DNA of 23,783 bases, from contig CALGVL010000051.1 of the NCBI GenBank assembly GCA_937930165.1, positions 1 through 23,783 of the forward strand. The letters are read 5' to 3'. The position numbers were made by a program, and so were the translations under genes. The notes under the pieces were generated by a model, which ran no database searches, was not told the DNA's origin, and saw only the letters and a list, made by a program, of their open reading frames with translations. The DNA is from an uncultured Acetobacteraceae bacterium. GTDB taxonomy: Bacteria; Pseudomonadota; Alphaproteobacteria; Acetobacterales; Acetobacteraceae. This document shows positions 15,336-23,477 of the stretch, piece after piece. Each line of letters starts with the position of its first letter. Position 1 is the first letter of the stretch.

Positions 15336-16577
15336 CTAGCGCGGCAGCAGCCCGCGCCGCCCCGGAATGGCACGAGAGATTGGGATGGCGATGTCGCAGC
15401 GGAGCCCCGCTGTCTCCCACGCCATCGCCACCTGGCCGCCGAGCTGCTCCTTGATCGTCGCGGCAATGACGCGGGAGCCGAAGCCGCGCCGGGCGCCGGG
15501 CCGCTTCACCAGTGGCCCGCCCCGCTCCTGCCAGCGCAGCTTGAGGAGTCCTTCCGCCTCCGCCAGCCCCCAGGTGATGGACAGCGCGCCGCCGAGGACC
15601 GAAAGGGCGCCGTATTTGGCTGCATTGGTCGCCAGCTCGTGCAGCGCCATGCCCAGCGCCTGCACCGCATCCGGCAGCAGGAGCAGATCCGGCCCGTCGG
15701 TCTGGATGCGCTCGGCCGCGGCGCCATAAGGGGCTAGCTCCTCCTGCACCAGCCGGCGCAATCGCGCATGCCGCCAGCGCTCGGCGGCGAGCAGGGAATG
15801 GGCGCGGGCGACGGCGCTGATGCGGCCATCGATCGCCCGGATGTAGCTCCTCAAGTCGGGGGCGTGGGTCAGGCGGATGATGGACTGCATGACGGCAAGC
15901 AGGTTCTTCGCGCGGTGGTCCACCTCCCGCGCCAGCAACGCCTGCCGCTCGGCCGTGGCACGGCGCTCGGTGATGTCCTGCAGGACGGCATAGAAGCGGG
16001 CAGGGTGGCCTGGTGCCGCCTCGGCCAGGACGCAGTCCATCTGCACATGGATGACGCTGCCGTCCTTGCGCATGCAGCGCGTCTCGATGGTGCCGGCATC
16101 CCGCCCGGCCGTCGCGGCCCGGAAGCGCCGCAGGTCCCGCGCGCGGTCCCCGGAATGCACCAGGTCGGAGAGGGTCATGCCGCCCAGCAGCTCGGCTTCC
16201 GTATAGCCGGTGATCCGGCAGAAGCGCGCATTGACGCGGAGCAGGCGAAAGGACTGCGCATCGGCCTGCGCCATGCCGATGACCGAGCGGTCGAAGGCGG
16301 TGCGGAACTGGCCCTCGCTTTCCTCCAGGCTGGCGATCCGTGCGGTGACGAGCTGCTCCAGCCGGTCCGTCGCAGCCTGGAGCCGTCCGGCGAGGTGTCC
16401 CGCTTCCTCCAGGGTTTCGCGCTGCATCGCCAGGCCGCGGTCGCGCTCCGCCAGCGCGGCCTGCAAATCCTCGACCTGTCGCCGGAGCCTGGCGGAATCG
16501 GCCGCCGCATTGCGGCGCAGCTCCTCCATCCGGCATCGCAGGGCGGCAAGCTCCGCAGCCAAGGCGGCAGCATCCAT
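15336..16577 (-). CDS. PAS-domain HWE-family sensor histidine kinase
   Basis: The 413-residue soluble kinase has a coiled-coil N-terminus (about 1-90), one PAS domain (about 90-205, with ITGYTEAELLG and the TRCMRKDGSVIHVQMD signature) and an HWE kinase core. The phospho-acceptor is His221 in EVDHRAKNLLAVMQSI; the N-box is HELATNAAKYGAL (313-325), then LRWQERGGP and RRGFGSRVI. There is no transmembrane segment, so it senses a cytosolic signal. The start is uncertain: ATG 16577 lacks a good ribosome site, and in-frame GTG codons upstream (as far as 16739) are possible. No response regulator is adjacent. It converges on the gamma-glutamyltransferase gene with 23 bp between. Confidence 0.88.
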   Translation of the reverse strand: MDAAALAAELAALRCRMEELRRNAAADSARLRRQVEDLQAALAERDRGLAMQRETLEEAGHLAGRLQAATDRLEQLVTARIASLEESEGQFRTAFDRSVIGMAQADAQSFRLLRVNARFCRITGYTEAELLGGMTLSDLVHSGDRARDLRRFRAATAGRDAGTIETRCMRKDGSVIHVQMDCVLAEAAPGHPARFYAVLQDITERRATAERQALLAREVDHRAKNLLAVMQSIIRLTHAPDLRSYIRAIDGRISAVARAHSLLAAERWRHARLRRLVQEELAPYGAAAERIQTDGPDLLLLPDAVQALGMALHELATNAAKYGALSVLGGALSITWGLAEAEGLLKLRWQERGGPLVKRPGARRGFGSRVIAATIKEQLGGQVAMAWETAGLRCDIAIPISRAIPGRRGLLPR

Positions 16578-16765
16578 CGGGGTGTCCACGGCCGCGACCG
16601 CCTGCCTGAGGCTAATCCCGGGCCGTTCCTGCACCGGCGGGTGATGTGGCGACGCGGACAATCTCCACTTCCATCGTTTCTGCTTCAGGATGATGCATTC
16701 CTGGCAAGCAGTCACGGAACCTCGATGCGCTTCAAGCACGAAAAAGTGAAGCCGGATGCGCGAAT

Positions 16766-16794
16766 TTATTGCGATTTCGTAATTTTACGGTCAA
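16766..16794 (-). promoter_or_regulatory. Probable promoter of the histidine kinase gene
   Basis: On the minus strand TTGACC (16794-16789) and CAATAA (16771-16766) are separated by 17 bp; an 18-bp spacing gives AATAAA. The surrounding sequence is markedly AT-rich in an otherwise GC-rich window, which supports a housekeeping-type promoter. It would leave a leader of about 180 bases to the ATG at 16577. Confidence 0.4.
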
Positions 16795-16807
16795 TGCCAC
16801 CTTTACC

Positions 16808-16833
16808 GCACGGCCCGCAGGCCGAGGCCGTGC
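16808..16833. terminator. GC-rich hairpin, possible terminator without U-tract
   Basis: GCACGGCC (16808-16815) and GGCCGTGC (16826-16833) form a perfect 8-bp stem with a 10-base loop. It lies about 100 bp past the stop of the minus-strand secreted protein gene and just upstream of the kinase promoter. No run of T follows on the minus strand, so intrinsic termination would be weak. Confidence 0.3.
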
Positions 16834-16932
16834 CAGCCTCTCCCCGCCGGCAATGGCCGCCGCACCATCAGCCGGCGCGGCGAGAGGCTGCTCCGGGCGA
16901 TCCCGGGCCTCGCCGGACGGGACGCGACGGCT

Positions 16933-17244
16933 TCAGGGCGGATTCAGATTCGCGCAGGCGGTCCACCAGCGGGTCGGCACGGTGGCGTCCATGATATCAG
17001 CGAGGAGACCCCGGCCATCCTCGCTGAAATCCACGGCGCAGAAGGCCCCCGCCGGGGTATCCACCCGCCGGGCGCCGACCAGGCGGCAGCCCTCGGGCAG
17101 CGGGCGGCCCGGCGGGGTCTGCCGGGCCTGCTCCGCCAGCACCAGGGAGGGACAGACCGGGACCTGCACCGACTGCGCCGCCAGCGGCGCCGGGCTGCCG
17201 ATCAGGACCCATCCCAGCATCGCAACCGCATGGCATGCCCGCAT
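16933..17244 (-). CDS. Small secreted four-cysteine protein, unknown function
   Basis: The 103-residue product has a Sec signal peptide (ACHAVAMLGWVLIGSPAPLAAQ, cleavage near residue 23-24). The mature part of about 80 residues has four cysteines (31, 53, 69, 97), enough for two disulfides, and a C-terminal TRWWTACANLNPP. A strong AGGAGGAGG site precedes the ATG at 17244. The composition and cysteine spacing look like a real periplasmic protein, but I recognise no family. It is on the same strand as, and 41 bp downstream of, the flavin monooxygenase gene, so it may be cotranscribed with it. Confidence 0.65.
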   Translation of the reverse strand: MRACHAVAMLGWVLIGSPAPLAAQSVQVPVCPSLVLAEQARQTPPGRPLPEGCRLVGARRVDTPAGAFCAVDFSEDGRGLLADIMDATVPTRWWTACANLNPP

Positions 17245-17285
17245 GGTCGTCCTCCTCCTGTGGCGGAAAGCTCCGTCTCCGCGGC

Positions 17286-18482
17286 CTACAGATCCACCTT
17301 CCCGGTATGCAGGCGGAGGCGCATATGCTCCGGCACCTCCTGCCCCGCATCGGTGAAGGCCTTGCGCAGCGCCGTCATGCTGGGGCCGAAGATGCCTTCC
17401 CGATGGCTGCTGACCCATTCGCGGGAGCTGATGGTGGTCTCCACCGAATGCTGGAAGCGCGGCATGACCCAGCGGGCGAAGAGTTCGTAGCTGCGCAGGG
17501 TCTGTTCCCGGTTGGCCCATTCATGGCTGCGGAACAGCACGCCGCCGGCGCCGCCCTCGGTGAAGCCCAGCAGCCGCTCGATCCCCCTGGCGATGGTCTC
17601 GGGCGAGCCGACCAGGGTGGTGCCGGCCTTCAATCCGTCGCCCAGCGGATCCTCGCTGCGCATGGGCGGGCGGCCGAGGGTTTCGGAGAAATAGCTCAGC
17701 GTCTCGAGGCGCTCGCCGCGCGCCACCTCGCGCATCGCCTGCTCGTCATCCTCGGCGCAGTGCATGTTGACCACCAGCCGCCAGTTGGCGCGGTCCAGGG
17801 TCTTGCCATGCTTCGCCGCCTCGGCCTCACCCAGGCGCCAGTGCTCGGCCAGCTTCTGCGGCCCGCCGGGCAGGCCGGCGCCGAGGGAGAGCAGGCCGAC
17901 ACCGTATTTCCCCGCCGCCAGCACGCCGGCGGGGGTGGTGGCGGAGGCAACGGCGATGGGGAAATGGGGGTAGGTATAGGGCGCCAGGTGCAGCCGGGCC
18001 TCGCGCAGCTCGAACCAGTCGGTCTTGAGGGTGACGGGTTCCTCGCAGGCCAGCAGGCGCATGATGGCGCCGAGGGATTCGTCCATCATGCGCCGCTGCG
18101 CCTCGGCCTGGATCCCCATCATATAGGCGTCGGAAACCAGCGCGCCGGGGCCGCAGCCGAGCATCACCCGGCCGCGCGTCATGTGGTCGAGCTGCACGAA
18201 GCGCTGCGCCACCAGCAGCGGGTGGTGATAGGGCAGGCTGGTGACGCCGGAGCCGAGCATGATGTGCTTGGTCCGCTCCGCCGCCGCGGCGATGAAGATC
18301 TCGGGAGAGGCGATGATCTCCCAGCCGGCCGAATGATGCTCCCCGATCCAGGCCTCGTCATAGCCGAGATGGTCGAGCCAGGAGACGAGTTCCAGGTCGC
18401 GGGCGATGGCAAGCGTGGGGTTGTCGCCTACCCGATGAAACGGCGCCAGGAAGATGCCAAAACGCAAGCCACGGTGAGCCAT
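17286..18482 (-). CDS. Luciferase-like flavin-dependent monooxygenase (limonene monooxygenase-like)
   Basis: The 398-residue TIM-barrel protein is of the bacterial luciferase-like (LLM) superfamily, which uses reduced flavin supplied by a partner reductase to oxygenate a substrate. Typical segments are LRFGIFLAPFH at the N-terminus, WLDHLGYDEAWIGEHHSAGWE, LGSGVTSLPYHHPLLVAQRFVQLDHMTRGRVMLGCGPG and TTLVGSPETIARGIERLL. The length and the C-terminal extension after FARWVMPRFQ resemble limonene 1,2-monooxygenase-type members. The substrate is not predictable. The start at 18482 has GGAAAGG upstream and directly precedes the first beta-strand. Confidence 0.88.
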   Translation of the reverse strand: MAHRGLRFGIFLAPFHRVGDNPTLAIARDLELVSWLDHLGYDEAWIGEHHSAGWEIIASPEIFIAAAAERTKHIMLGSGVTSLPYHHPLLVAQRFVQLDHMTRGRVMLGCGPGALVSDAYMMGIQAEAQRRMMDESLGAIMRLLACEEPVTLKTDWFELREARLHLAPYTYPHFPIAVASATTPAGVLAAGKYGVGLLSLGAGLPGGPQKLAEHWRLGEAEAAKHGKTLDRANWRLVVNMHCAEDDEQAMREVARGERLETLSYFSETLGRPPMRSEDPLGDGLKAGTTLVGSPETIARGIERLLGFTEGGAGGVLFRSHEWANREQTLRSYELFARWVMPRFQHSVETTISSREWVSSHREGIFGPSMTALRKAFTDAGQEVPEHMRLRLHTGKVDL

Positions 18483-18646
18483 GATGGAGAGCCTTTCCGG
18501 AACCGTTTCCCTCTGGGGCAAGGCTAGCCTGCAATCCTCCCGAGTGGAATCCCAAGGCGTGAGGCGCCGGCCCGGCAGTGACCGGCGGGCGGGGCGCTCA
18601 ACCGTGCCCCTGCCGGTGCGTCAGCGCCACGCCGGGCGCCGCAGCC

Positions 18647-18674
18647 CCGCGGGGAACCAGGGCAGCCCCCGCGG
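18647..18674. terminator. GC-rich hairpin just after the beta-propeller gene
   Basis: CCGCGGGG (18647-18654) and CCCCGCGG (18667-18674) form a perfect 8-bp stem with a 12-base loop, beginning 10 bp past the stop of the minus-strand beta-propeller gene. The position suits a terminator, but no U-tract follows. Confidence 0.35.
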
Positions 18675-18683
18675 AATGGCGGA

Positions 18684-19841
18684 TCAGCGTGGCCTGTCGG
18701 CGGTGCGCAGCGCTGCCGAGCCGCCGGACAGCTTGATGCGCGTGCCGGTATCGGCCAGCTTGCCGTCGTCGCCGACGCGGAAGACCTGCAGGTCACGCTC
18801 CACCATGTTGCCGACCAGCAGGGTGCGCCCATCCTGGGAGAAGGCGGCGCCCTGCGACCAGTTGCCGATTTGCGCCTGGGACACGACGGAAAGGCGCCCG
18901 TCATCGATCCGCAGCATCTTCACCAGGCCCTGCCCGTGGAAGGGCGAATTGCGGGGCAGGTTGGAGCCGTTCTGCAGCACCACCGCGACATGCCTGTTGT
19001 CCGGGCTTGTCATGAGACCCTCCGGCGAAGGGCCGACGCTGATGGTATCGACGATACGGAAGGGCTCGCGCTGCAAGTCGATCAGGCTGACCGTGTCGTT
19101 GTCGCCGGTGCCGCGGCCGATATTGGCGACCACCGCCCATCTCCCGTCCGGCGTGGTGACGATGGCATAGGGGCGGACGCCTGTGGTCATCTGCCGGTTC
19201 GTCTTGGTGACCTTGTCGCCCTCGATCCGCAGCACCTCCACCATGTGGTCGCCATACCGGGTGACCAGGGCGAAGCGGCCATCGGGCGTGATGGCGACAG
19301 CGCTGACCTCGGAGGCGACGGGGCCGATCTCCACCTTCCCGGCGGGTGTCACCTGGCCATTCTCGATGCGGAAGACGCTGACCGAGCCCTCCGCCCGGTT
19401 CGCGACCAGCGCCAGGTTGCCGGCGCGGTTGATGGAGAGCCCGGCGGGCGCGGAGCCGGTCTGCACCGTGGCAGTGACGCGCGGCGGGTTGGCGGTGAGG
19501 TCCACCACGGCCATCGTATTGCCGGGGGCCATCTTGGACGAGTCGTTCGGGTCGGGCTTCTGGTTGTCGGTGACCAGCGCCATGCGTTCATCTGGCGTTA
19601 TGGCGACCGCGAGGGGCGGGCCGACCACGCTGGCCGGCACCTGGATCTCGCCGCGCAGGGCCGGCGGATTGGCAGACAGGTCGATGATGGAGATGGTGTC
19701 CGGCGGCGCATTGCGCACGACCTGAATCTTTCCATCCTCCAGCACCACGTTGTTGTCATTGGCGGAGATGGCAATATCCGCGCGTGCGGCGGGAATGAGG
19801 GCGAGCGTGACGGCGGCGCTGGCCAGCAGCAATCGTTTCAT
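18684..19841 (-). CDS. Periplasmic YVTN/lactonase-type beta-propeller protein
   Basis: The 385-residue protein has a Sec signal peptide (MKRLLLASAAVTLALIPAARA, cleavage after residue 21). At least six blade repeats of the form aITPDGRfALVtn are visible (for example VAITPDERMALVTDN, VAITPDGRFALVTRYG, VTTPDGRWAVVANI and FSQDGRTLLVGN). Such propellers are ligand-binding or scaffold proteins; some are 6-phosphogluconolactonase-like, but no catalytic set can be assigned. A GGGAGGG site precedes the ATG. It lies between two luciferase-like monooxygenase genes, head to head with the second one, so a role near that pathway is possible but unproven. Confidence 0.85.
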   Translation of the reverse strand: MKRLLLASAAVTLALIPAARADIAISANDNNVVLEDGKIQVVRNAPPDTISIIDLSANPPALRGEIQVPASVVGPPLAVAITPDERMALVTDNQKPDPNDSSKMAPGNTMAVVDLTANPPRVTATVQTGSAPAGLSINRAGNLALVANRAEGSVSVFRIENGQVTPAGKVEIGPVASEVSAVAITPDGRFALVTRYGDHMVEVLRIEGDKVTKTNRQMTTGVRPYAIVTTPDGRWAVVANIGRGTGDNDTVSLIDLQREPFRIVDTISVGPSPEGLMTSPDNRHVAVVLQNGSNLPRNSPFHGQGLVKMLRIDDGRLSVVSQAQIGNWSQGAAFSQDGRTLLVGNMVERDLQVFRVGDDGKLADTGTRIKLSGGSAALRTADRPR

Positions 19842-19989
19842 GGTCGTTCCCTCCCCGGGGTTCTTCGGCCCGGCAGCCGAGTCTCCGACGGAGCCGGGCC
19901 GCAGCGCAAGCGGGACGAGACCAGCCGGTCTTGAGGTGCCGGGGCATCTGGCGGACACTCGCCCATGCTCAATGATCGGGGAAACGAAG

Positions 19990-21066
19990 ATGCATTTCGG
20001 CCAGTTCAACCTGATGGGGTATCGGCAGCCGGGCACGCCCGCGCATCGGCTCTACGATGCCGCGGTGGAGCAGGTGAAGGCCGCGGAGCAGGCCGGCTTC
20101 GAGATCTCCTGGTTCGCCGAGCACCATTTCTCGAACTATTGCGTCTGCCCTTCGCCGCTGATGATGGTGGCGCGGCTGGCCGGAGAGACGAAGCGCATCA
20201 GGCTCGGCAGCGGCGTGGTGGTCGTGCCGCTCTACCATCCGGCGCGGCTGATCTCCGAGATCGGCATGGTCGATGCGATGACGCATGGAAGGCTCGTGCT
20301 CGGCGTCGGCAGCGGCTACCAGCCCTATGAGTTCGAGCGCTTCGGCGAGGATCTTGCGCACTCCACCGAGAAGCTGCTGGAATTCATGGAGATGCTGGAA
20401 TTGGCCTTCGGGCAGGAGGTCTTCAGCTATCAGGGCAAACACTACCGGATGCCGGAGACGCATATTGCCCCGCGCCCCGTAAATGGCCTGCCCGATGTGT
20501 GGATCGCCGGCGACAACCCGGCGCTGCACCGGCTGGCGGCGCGCAAGGGCCATGTGGTCATGGTGACGCCGCGCCACTTCACGGCGGAGATGCTGGGCGC
20601 GGCACGCCGGCGCTTCGAGGCGATCTACCGCGAGGAAGGCCAGGACCCTGCCCGCATGCGCTTCGCCGCGCTGCGTCATGTCTGCGTGACCGACAGCAAG
20701 GCGGAGGCGGCGAGTTTCCTCGACAATGTGCGCCACCAGATCCGCCTCTCACAGAGCCTGCGCTTCCGCGAGCAGGCGATGCAGGGCGCGATGCTCGTCG
20801 AGAAGCCCTGGGCCGGCGAGGCAACGCTGGAGGAGATGGCCGCGCATATGCTCATCGGCAGCCCGGAGATGATCGCCGAGCGCATGGCGGAGGAGATCCG
20901 CCGCGCCCAGCCCTGCCATTACCTGCTGCAGTTCCAGGCCGGCGATTCCCCGCTGCCCCTGGCGCTGCGCTCCATCGAGCGCTTCGCCCGCGATGTGCGG
21001 CCGCTACTGGAGAAGGCGGTGGGGCCGCTGGAGCGGATCGGCGTCGAAACCCCGGAGGCAGCGTGA
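19990..21066 (+). CDS. Luciferase-like flavin-dependent monooxygenase
   Basis: The 358-residue LLM-superfamily flavoprotein has MHFGQFNLMGY, AAEQAGFEISWFAEHHFSNY, LGSGVVVVPLYHPARLISEIGMVDAMTHGRLVLGVGSGYQPYEFERFG and LIGSPEMIAERMAEEI, the standard set. It is only distantly similar to the monooxygenase at 17286-18482 and lacks that one's C-terminal extension. ATG 19990 was chosen because it directly precedes the first strand and has GGGGAA just upstream; an in-frame ATG at 19972 is the alternative. Its stop overlaps a GTG of the next gene, so it heads an operon with the MaoC-like protein and the two deoxy-keto-galactonate enzymes. Confidence 0.88.
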   Translation: MHFGQFNLMGYRQPGTPAHRLYDAAVEQVKAAEQAGFEISWFAEHHFSNYCVCPSPLMMVARLAGETKRIRLGSGVVVVPLYHPARLISEIGMVDAMTHGRLVLGVGSGYQPYEFERFGEDLAHSTEKLLEFMEMLELAFGQEVFSYQGKHYRMPETHIAPRPVNGLPDVWIAGDNPALHRLAARKGHVVMVTPRHFTAEMLGAARRRFEAIYREEGQDPARMRFAALRHVCVTDSKAEAASFLDNVRHQIRLSQSLRFREQAMQGAMLVEKPWAGEATLEEMAAHMLIGSPEMIAERMAEEIRRAQPCHYLLQFQAGDSPLPLALRSIERFARDVRPLLEKAVGPLERIGVETPEAA

Positions 21067-21068
21067 CC

Positions 21069-21866
21069 ATGGCGCCCGCAGCCTATCGCGTGGAGGCGAA
21101 CAATCTCTCCCGCGCTTCCGAGAACAAGATCCACGATGACAGCGTGGCCCGGCGCTTCGGCTTCACCGGCGGGCTGGTGCCGGGGGTGGAGGTCTATGCC
21201 TATGCCTGCCACCCCACCGTGCAGCACTGGGGCCGTGCCTGGCTGGAACACGGCCAGGCCGAATGCCGCTTCCTGAAGCCGGTCTATGACGGGCGCATCG
21301 CCACGGTCACGGCGGAGCCGGCGGGCAAGGGCCTGGCGCTGCGGGTGGAGAGCGAGGGCATGCTCTGCGCCACCGGGGAAGCCCTGCTGGGCGAGCCGGT
21401 GGAGCCGCCGGTGATCGGCGAATTCCCGCAGGCCCGCCCGCCCGCCGCACGCCCGCCGGCCAGCGAGGCGACGCTGGCCCCCGGCACCCCGCTCGGCATC
21501 GCCCCCTTCCGGCTGACCGAGGCGATGCTGGCGGACTATCTCTCCGGCGTGCGGGAGACGGACCCGATCTATGCACAGGAGGGACTGGCGCATCCGGGCC
21601 TGGTGCTGCGCCTCTGCAACCGGGCGCTGATGGAGAATGTCGTGCTCGGCCCCTGGATCCATATCAGCAGCAAGGTCCGGAATTTCGCGGTGGCGCGGGT
21701 GGGCGACGAGCTTTCGGTGCGCGCCCGGGTAGTCGCCAATTACGAACGCAAGGGGCATCGGCTGGTGGATCTGGACGTGCTGGCCATTGCCAATGGCGGC
21801 ACGGTGCTGGCGCGGGTGCTGCACAGTGCGATCTGGCAGCCGCGGCAGGTGACGGAAGCCGGATGA
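21069..21866 (+). CDS. MaoC-like double-hotdog protein (putative hydratase/dehydratase)
   Basis: The 265-residue protein appears to hold two hotdog domains. The first contains ASENKIHDDSVARRFGFTGGLVPG, resembling the hydratase active-site helix of MaoC/R-specific enoyl hydratases. The second ends with FAVARVGDELSVRARVVANYERKGHRLVDLDVLAIANGGTVLARVLHSAIW, a typical hotdog strand set. The family hydrates or dehydrates acyl-CoA or acyl-like substrates; here no CoA-ligase or other beta-oxidation gene is nearby. The start may be ATG 21069 or GTG 21063, which overlaps the preceding stop by 4 bp (GTGA); GGAGG at 21054-21058 could serve either. The stop overlaps the kinase start by 4 bp. Confidence 0.78.
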   Translation: MAPAAYRVEANNLSRASENKIHDDSVARRFGFTGGLVPGVEVYAYACHPTVQHWGRAWLEHGQAECRFLKPVYDGRIATVTAEPAGKGLALRVESEGMLCATGEALLGEPVEPPVIGEFPQARPPAARPPASEATLAPGTPLGIAPFRLTEAMLADYLSGVRETDPIYAQEGLAHPGLVLRLCNRALMENVVLGPWIHISSKVRNFAVARVGDELSVRARVVANYERKGHRLVDLDVLAIANGGTVLARVLHSAIWQPRQVTEAG

Positions 21867-22747
21867 TCGGCATCGACTGGGGCACCACCAGCTTCCGCGC
21901 CTATCGCCTGGACCCGGCCGGCGCCATCCTGGAGCGGCGGGAGAGCGCGCAGGGCATCCTCTCCGTCCCGCCCGGCGGCTTCCCCGCGGTGCTGGAGGCG
22001 GCGATCCGTCCCTGGCTGGAGCGAGGCGAAACCCTGGTGCTGCTCTGCGGCATGATCGGCAGCCGGCAGGGCTGGCAGGAGGCGCCATACCTCCCCTGCC
22101 CCGCCGGCCCGGCGGAGATCGCGGCGAATCTGGCTCCCCTCCCTTTCCCCGGCGCGCGCTGCCTGCTGGTGCCCGGCCTCTCGACCCGCGACGCGGCCGG
22201 CGTGCCGGATGTGATGCGGGGGGAGGAGACGAAGCTGGTCGGACTGCTGGCAGAGCTTGGCGACCGCCCGGCGCTGCTCTGCCTGCCCGGCACGCACAGC
22301 AAATGGGCCAGGGTCGCGGGCGGGCGTATCACCGGCTTTGCCACGCAGATGACCGGCGAGACCCGCGCCGTGCTGCTGGAGCACAGCATCCTCGGCCGCC
22401 TCGCCGCGCCGGGCGCGGGCAGCGACACCGCCTTCCGCCGCGGCCTGCGGCGGGCGCGGGAGGCGGGCGGGCTGCTGCACCACCTGTTCGGCGCCCGCGC
22501 CCTAGGGCTGATGGGCGATCTCGCGCCGGAGGAGGTGGCGAGCTACCTCTCCGGCCTGCTGATCGGGCATGAATTGCAGGCGGCCATCGCCGGAGCGCCG
22601 CCGGATGGGCCGGTGCATCTGGCCGGCTCCGCCACCCTCTGTCGCCATTATGCCCTGGCCTTCGCGGAATTCGGCCTGGACTGCCGGCAGCACGATCCGG
22701 ACATCGCCGCGCGCGGCCTCGCGCTGATCGGGAGGAGCCTGGCATGA
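21863..22747 (+). CDS. dgoK: 2-dehydro-3-deoxygalactonokinase
   Basis: The 294-residue DgoK-family kinase phosphorylates 2-keto-3-deoxygalactonate at O6 with ATP in the De Ley-Doudoroff galactonate route. The N-terminus has the phosphate-binding IGIDWGTTSFRAY; further family marks are LCGMIGSRQGWQEAPY, VPDVMRGEETKLVG, LCLPGTHSKWARV and YLSGLLIGHEL. The length is normal. It overlaps both neighbours by 4 bp (ATGA), and the next gene is the aldolase that cleaves its product, which makes the assignment strong. The actual sugar acid could still be a relative of galactonate. Confidence 0.93.
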   Translation: MIGIDWGTTSFRAYRLDPAGAILERRESAQGILSVPPGGFPAVLEAAIRPWLERGETLVLLCGMIGSRQGWQEAPYLPCPAGPAEIAANLAPLPFPGARCLLVPGLSTRDAAGVPDVMRGEETKLVGLLAELGDRPALLCLPGTHSKWARVAGGRITGFATQMTGETRAVLLEHSILGRLAAPGAGSDTAFRRGLRRAREAGGLLHHLFGARALGLMGDLAPEEVASYLSGLLIGHELQAAIAGAPPDGPVHLAGSATLCRHYALAFAEFGLDCRQHDPDIAARGLALIGRSLA

Positions 22748-23367
22748 CCACGCTCGCGGATTGGCTGGCCCGCTGCCCCCTCATCGCCATCCTGCGCGGG
22801 CTGCGGCCGGAGGAGGCGGTGCCGATCGGGGAGGCGCTGGTGCAGGCCGGCATCGCCATCCTGGAAGTGCCGCTGAATTCACCCGATCCAGTGGAGAGCA
22901 TCCGCCGCCTTGCTGCCCGCTTCGGCGCCTCGGCGCTGGTCGGCGCCGGGACGGTGATGACGGAGGCGCAGGTGGCGGAGGTCGCCGCGGCCGGCGGCCG
23001 CCTGCTGGTGACGCCGCATGCCGATGCTGGCCTGGTCCGCGCCGCCAAGGCGCATGGGATGCTGGCCGCGCCCGGTTTCTTCACCCCGGCTGAGGCTTTC
23101 GCGCTGCTCGCCGCCGGCGCCGATGCGCTGAAGCTCTTCCCGGCCGAGGCCGCCTCCCCCGCCGTGCTGAAGGCCCTGCTGGCAGTGCTGCCGAAGGGCA
23201 CGCCGGTCCTGCCGGTGGGCGGCATGGCGGCGGAGACGCTCGCCCCCTGGCGCCAAGCTGGCGCCGCCGGATTCGGAATCGGCAGCGCGCTCTACCGGCC
23301 GGGCGACGGGCCGGAACAGGTGGGCGTCCGTGCCCGGGAATTGCGCCGGGCCCTGGGATTTGGTTGA
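22744..23367 (+). CDS. dgoA: 2-dehydro-3-deoxy-6-phosphogalactonate aldolase
   Basis: The 207-residue class I aldolase of the KDPG/KDPGal family cleaves 2-keto-3-deoxy-6-phosphogalactonate to pyruvate and glyceraldehyde-3-phosphate. The catalytic set is present: Arg18 (AILRG), general acid/base Glu41 (ILEVPLNSPDP), phosphate and substrate loops GAGTV and PG, and Schiff-base Lys130 (ALKLFPAE). The LNSPDP form after the Glu fits DgoA rather than the LRT form of many KDPG aldolases. It overlaps dgoK by 4 bp (ATGA). A hairpin-forming region and a TRAP binding protein follow. Confidence 0.92.
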   Translation: MTTLADWLARCPLIAILRGLRPEEAVPIGEALVQAGIAILEVPLNSPDPVESIRRLAARFGASALVGAGTVMTEAQVAEVAAAGGRLLVTPHADAGLVRAAKAHGMLAAPGFFTPAEAFALLAAGADALKLFPAEAASPAVLKALLAVLPKGTPVLPVGGMAAETLAPWRQAGAAGFGIGSALYRPGDGPEQVGVRARELRRALGFG

Positions 23368-23396
23368 TACAAGAAACGAAACGCCGCATCAAAGCC

Positions 23397-23439
23397 TCTG
23401 GCGCCCGGGAACGGATTCGGCTGAAACCAGGGCGCCGGA
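23397..23439. repeat. Inverted repeat between the aldolase and TRAP binding protein genes
   Basis: TCTGGCGCCC (23397-23406) and GGGCGCCGGA (23430-23439) pair over 10 bp with one G-U wobble and a 23-base loop. It lies in the 110-bp gap before the TRAP binding protein. No U-tract follows, so it is more likely a processing or attenuation hairpin, or an operator, than a full terminator. Confidence 0.35.
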
Positions 23440-23477
23440 TCACGGCCAGCAACAACAGGGTCTTCTGGGGGACTTCC

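Larger units (their letters stand above)
16578..16932. other. 355-bp intergenic region upstream of the histidine kinase
   Basis: This gap lies between two minus-strand genes. It holds an AT-rich patch at 16761-16794 with a promoter-like pair, a GC-rich inverted repeat at 16808-16833 that could end transcription of the secreted protein gene, and a 5' leader of up to 180 bases before the kinase start. I see no protein-like frame apart from a possible N-terminal extension of the kinase. Confidence 0.5.

Noticed and set aside
13339..16536. A 1065-codon open frame on the minus strand
   Set aside because: It lies antisense to the gamma-glutamyltransferase gene and across the kinase gene in another frame; its composition is Arg/Gly/His/Gln-rich with no motif, as expected for a shadow frame in high-GC DNA.
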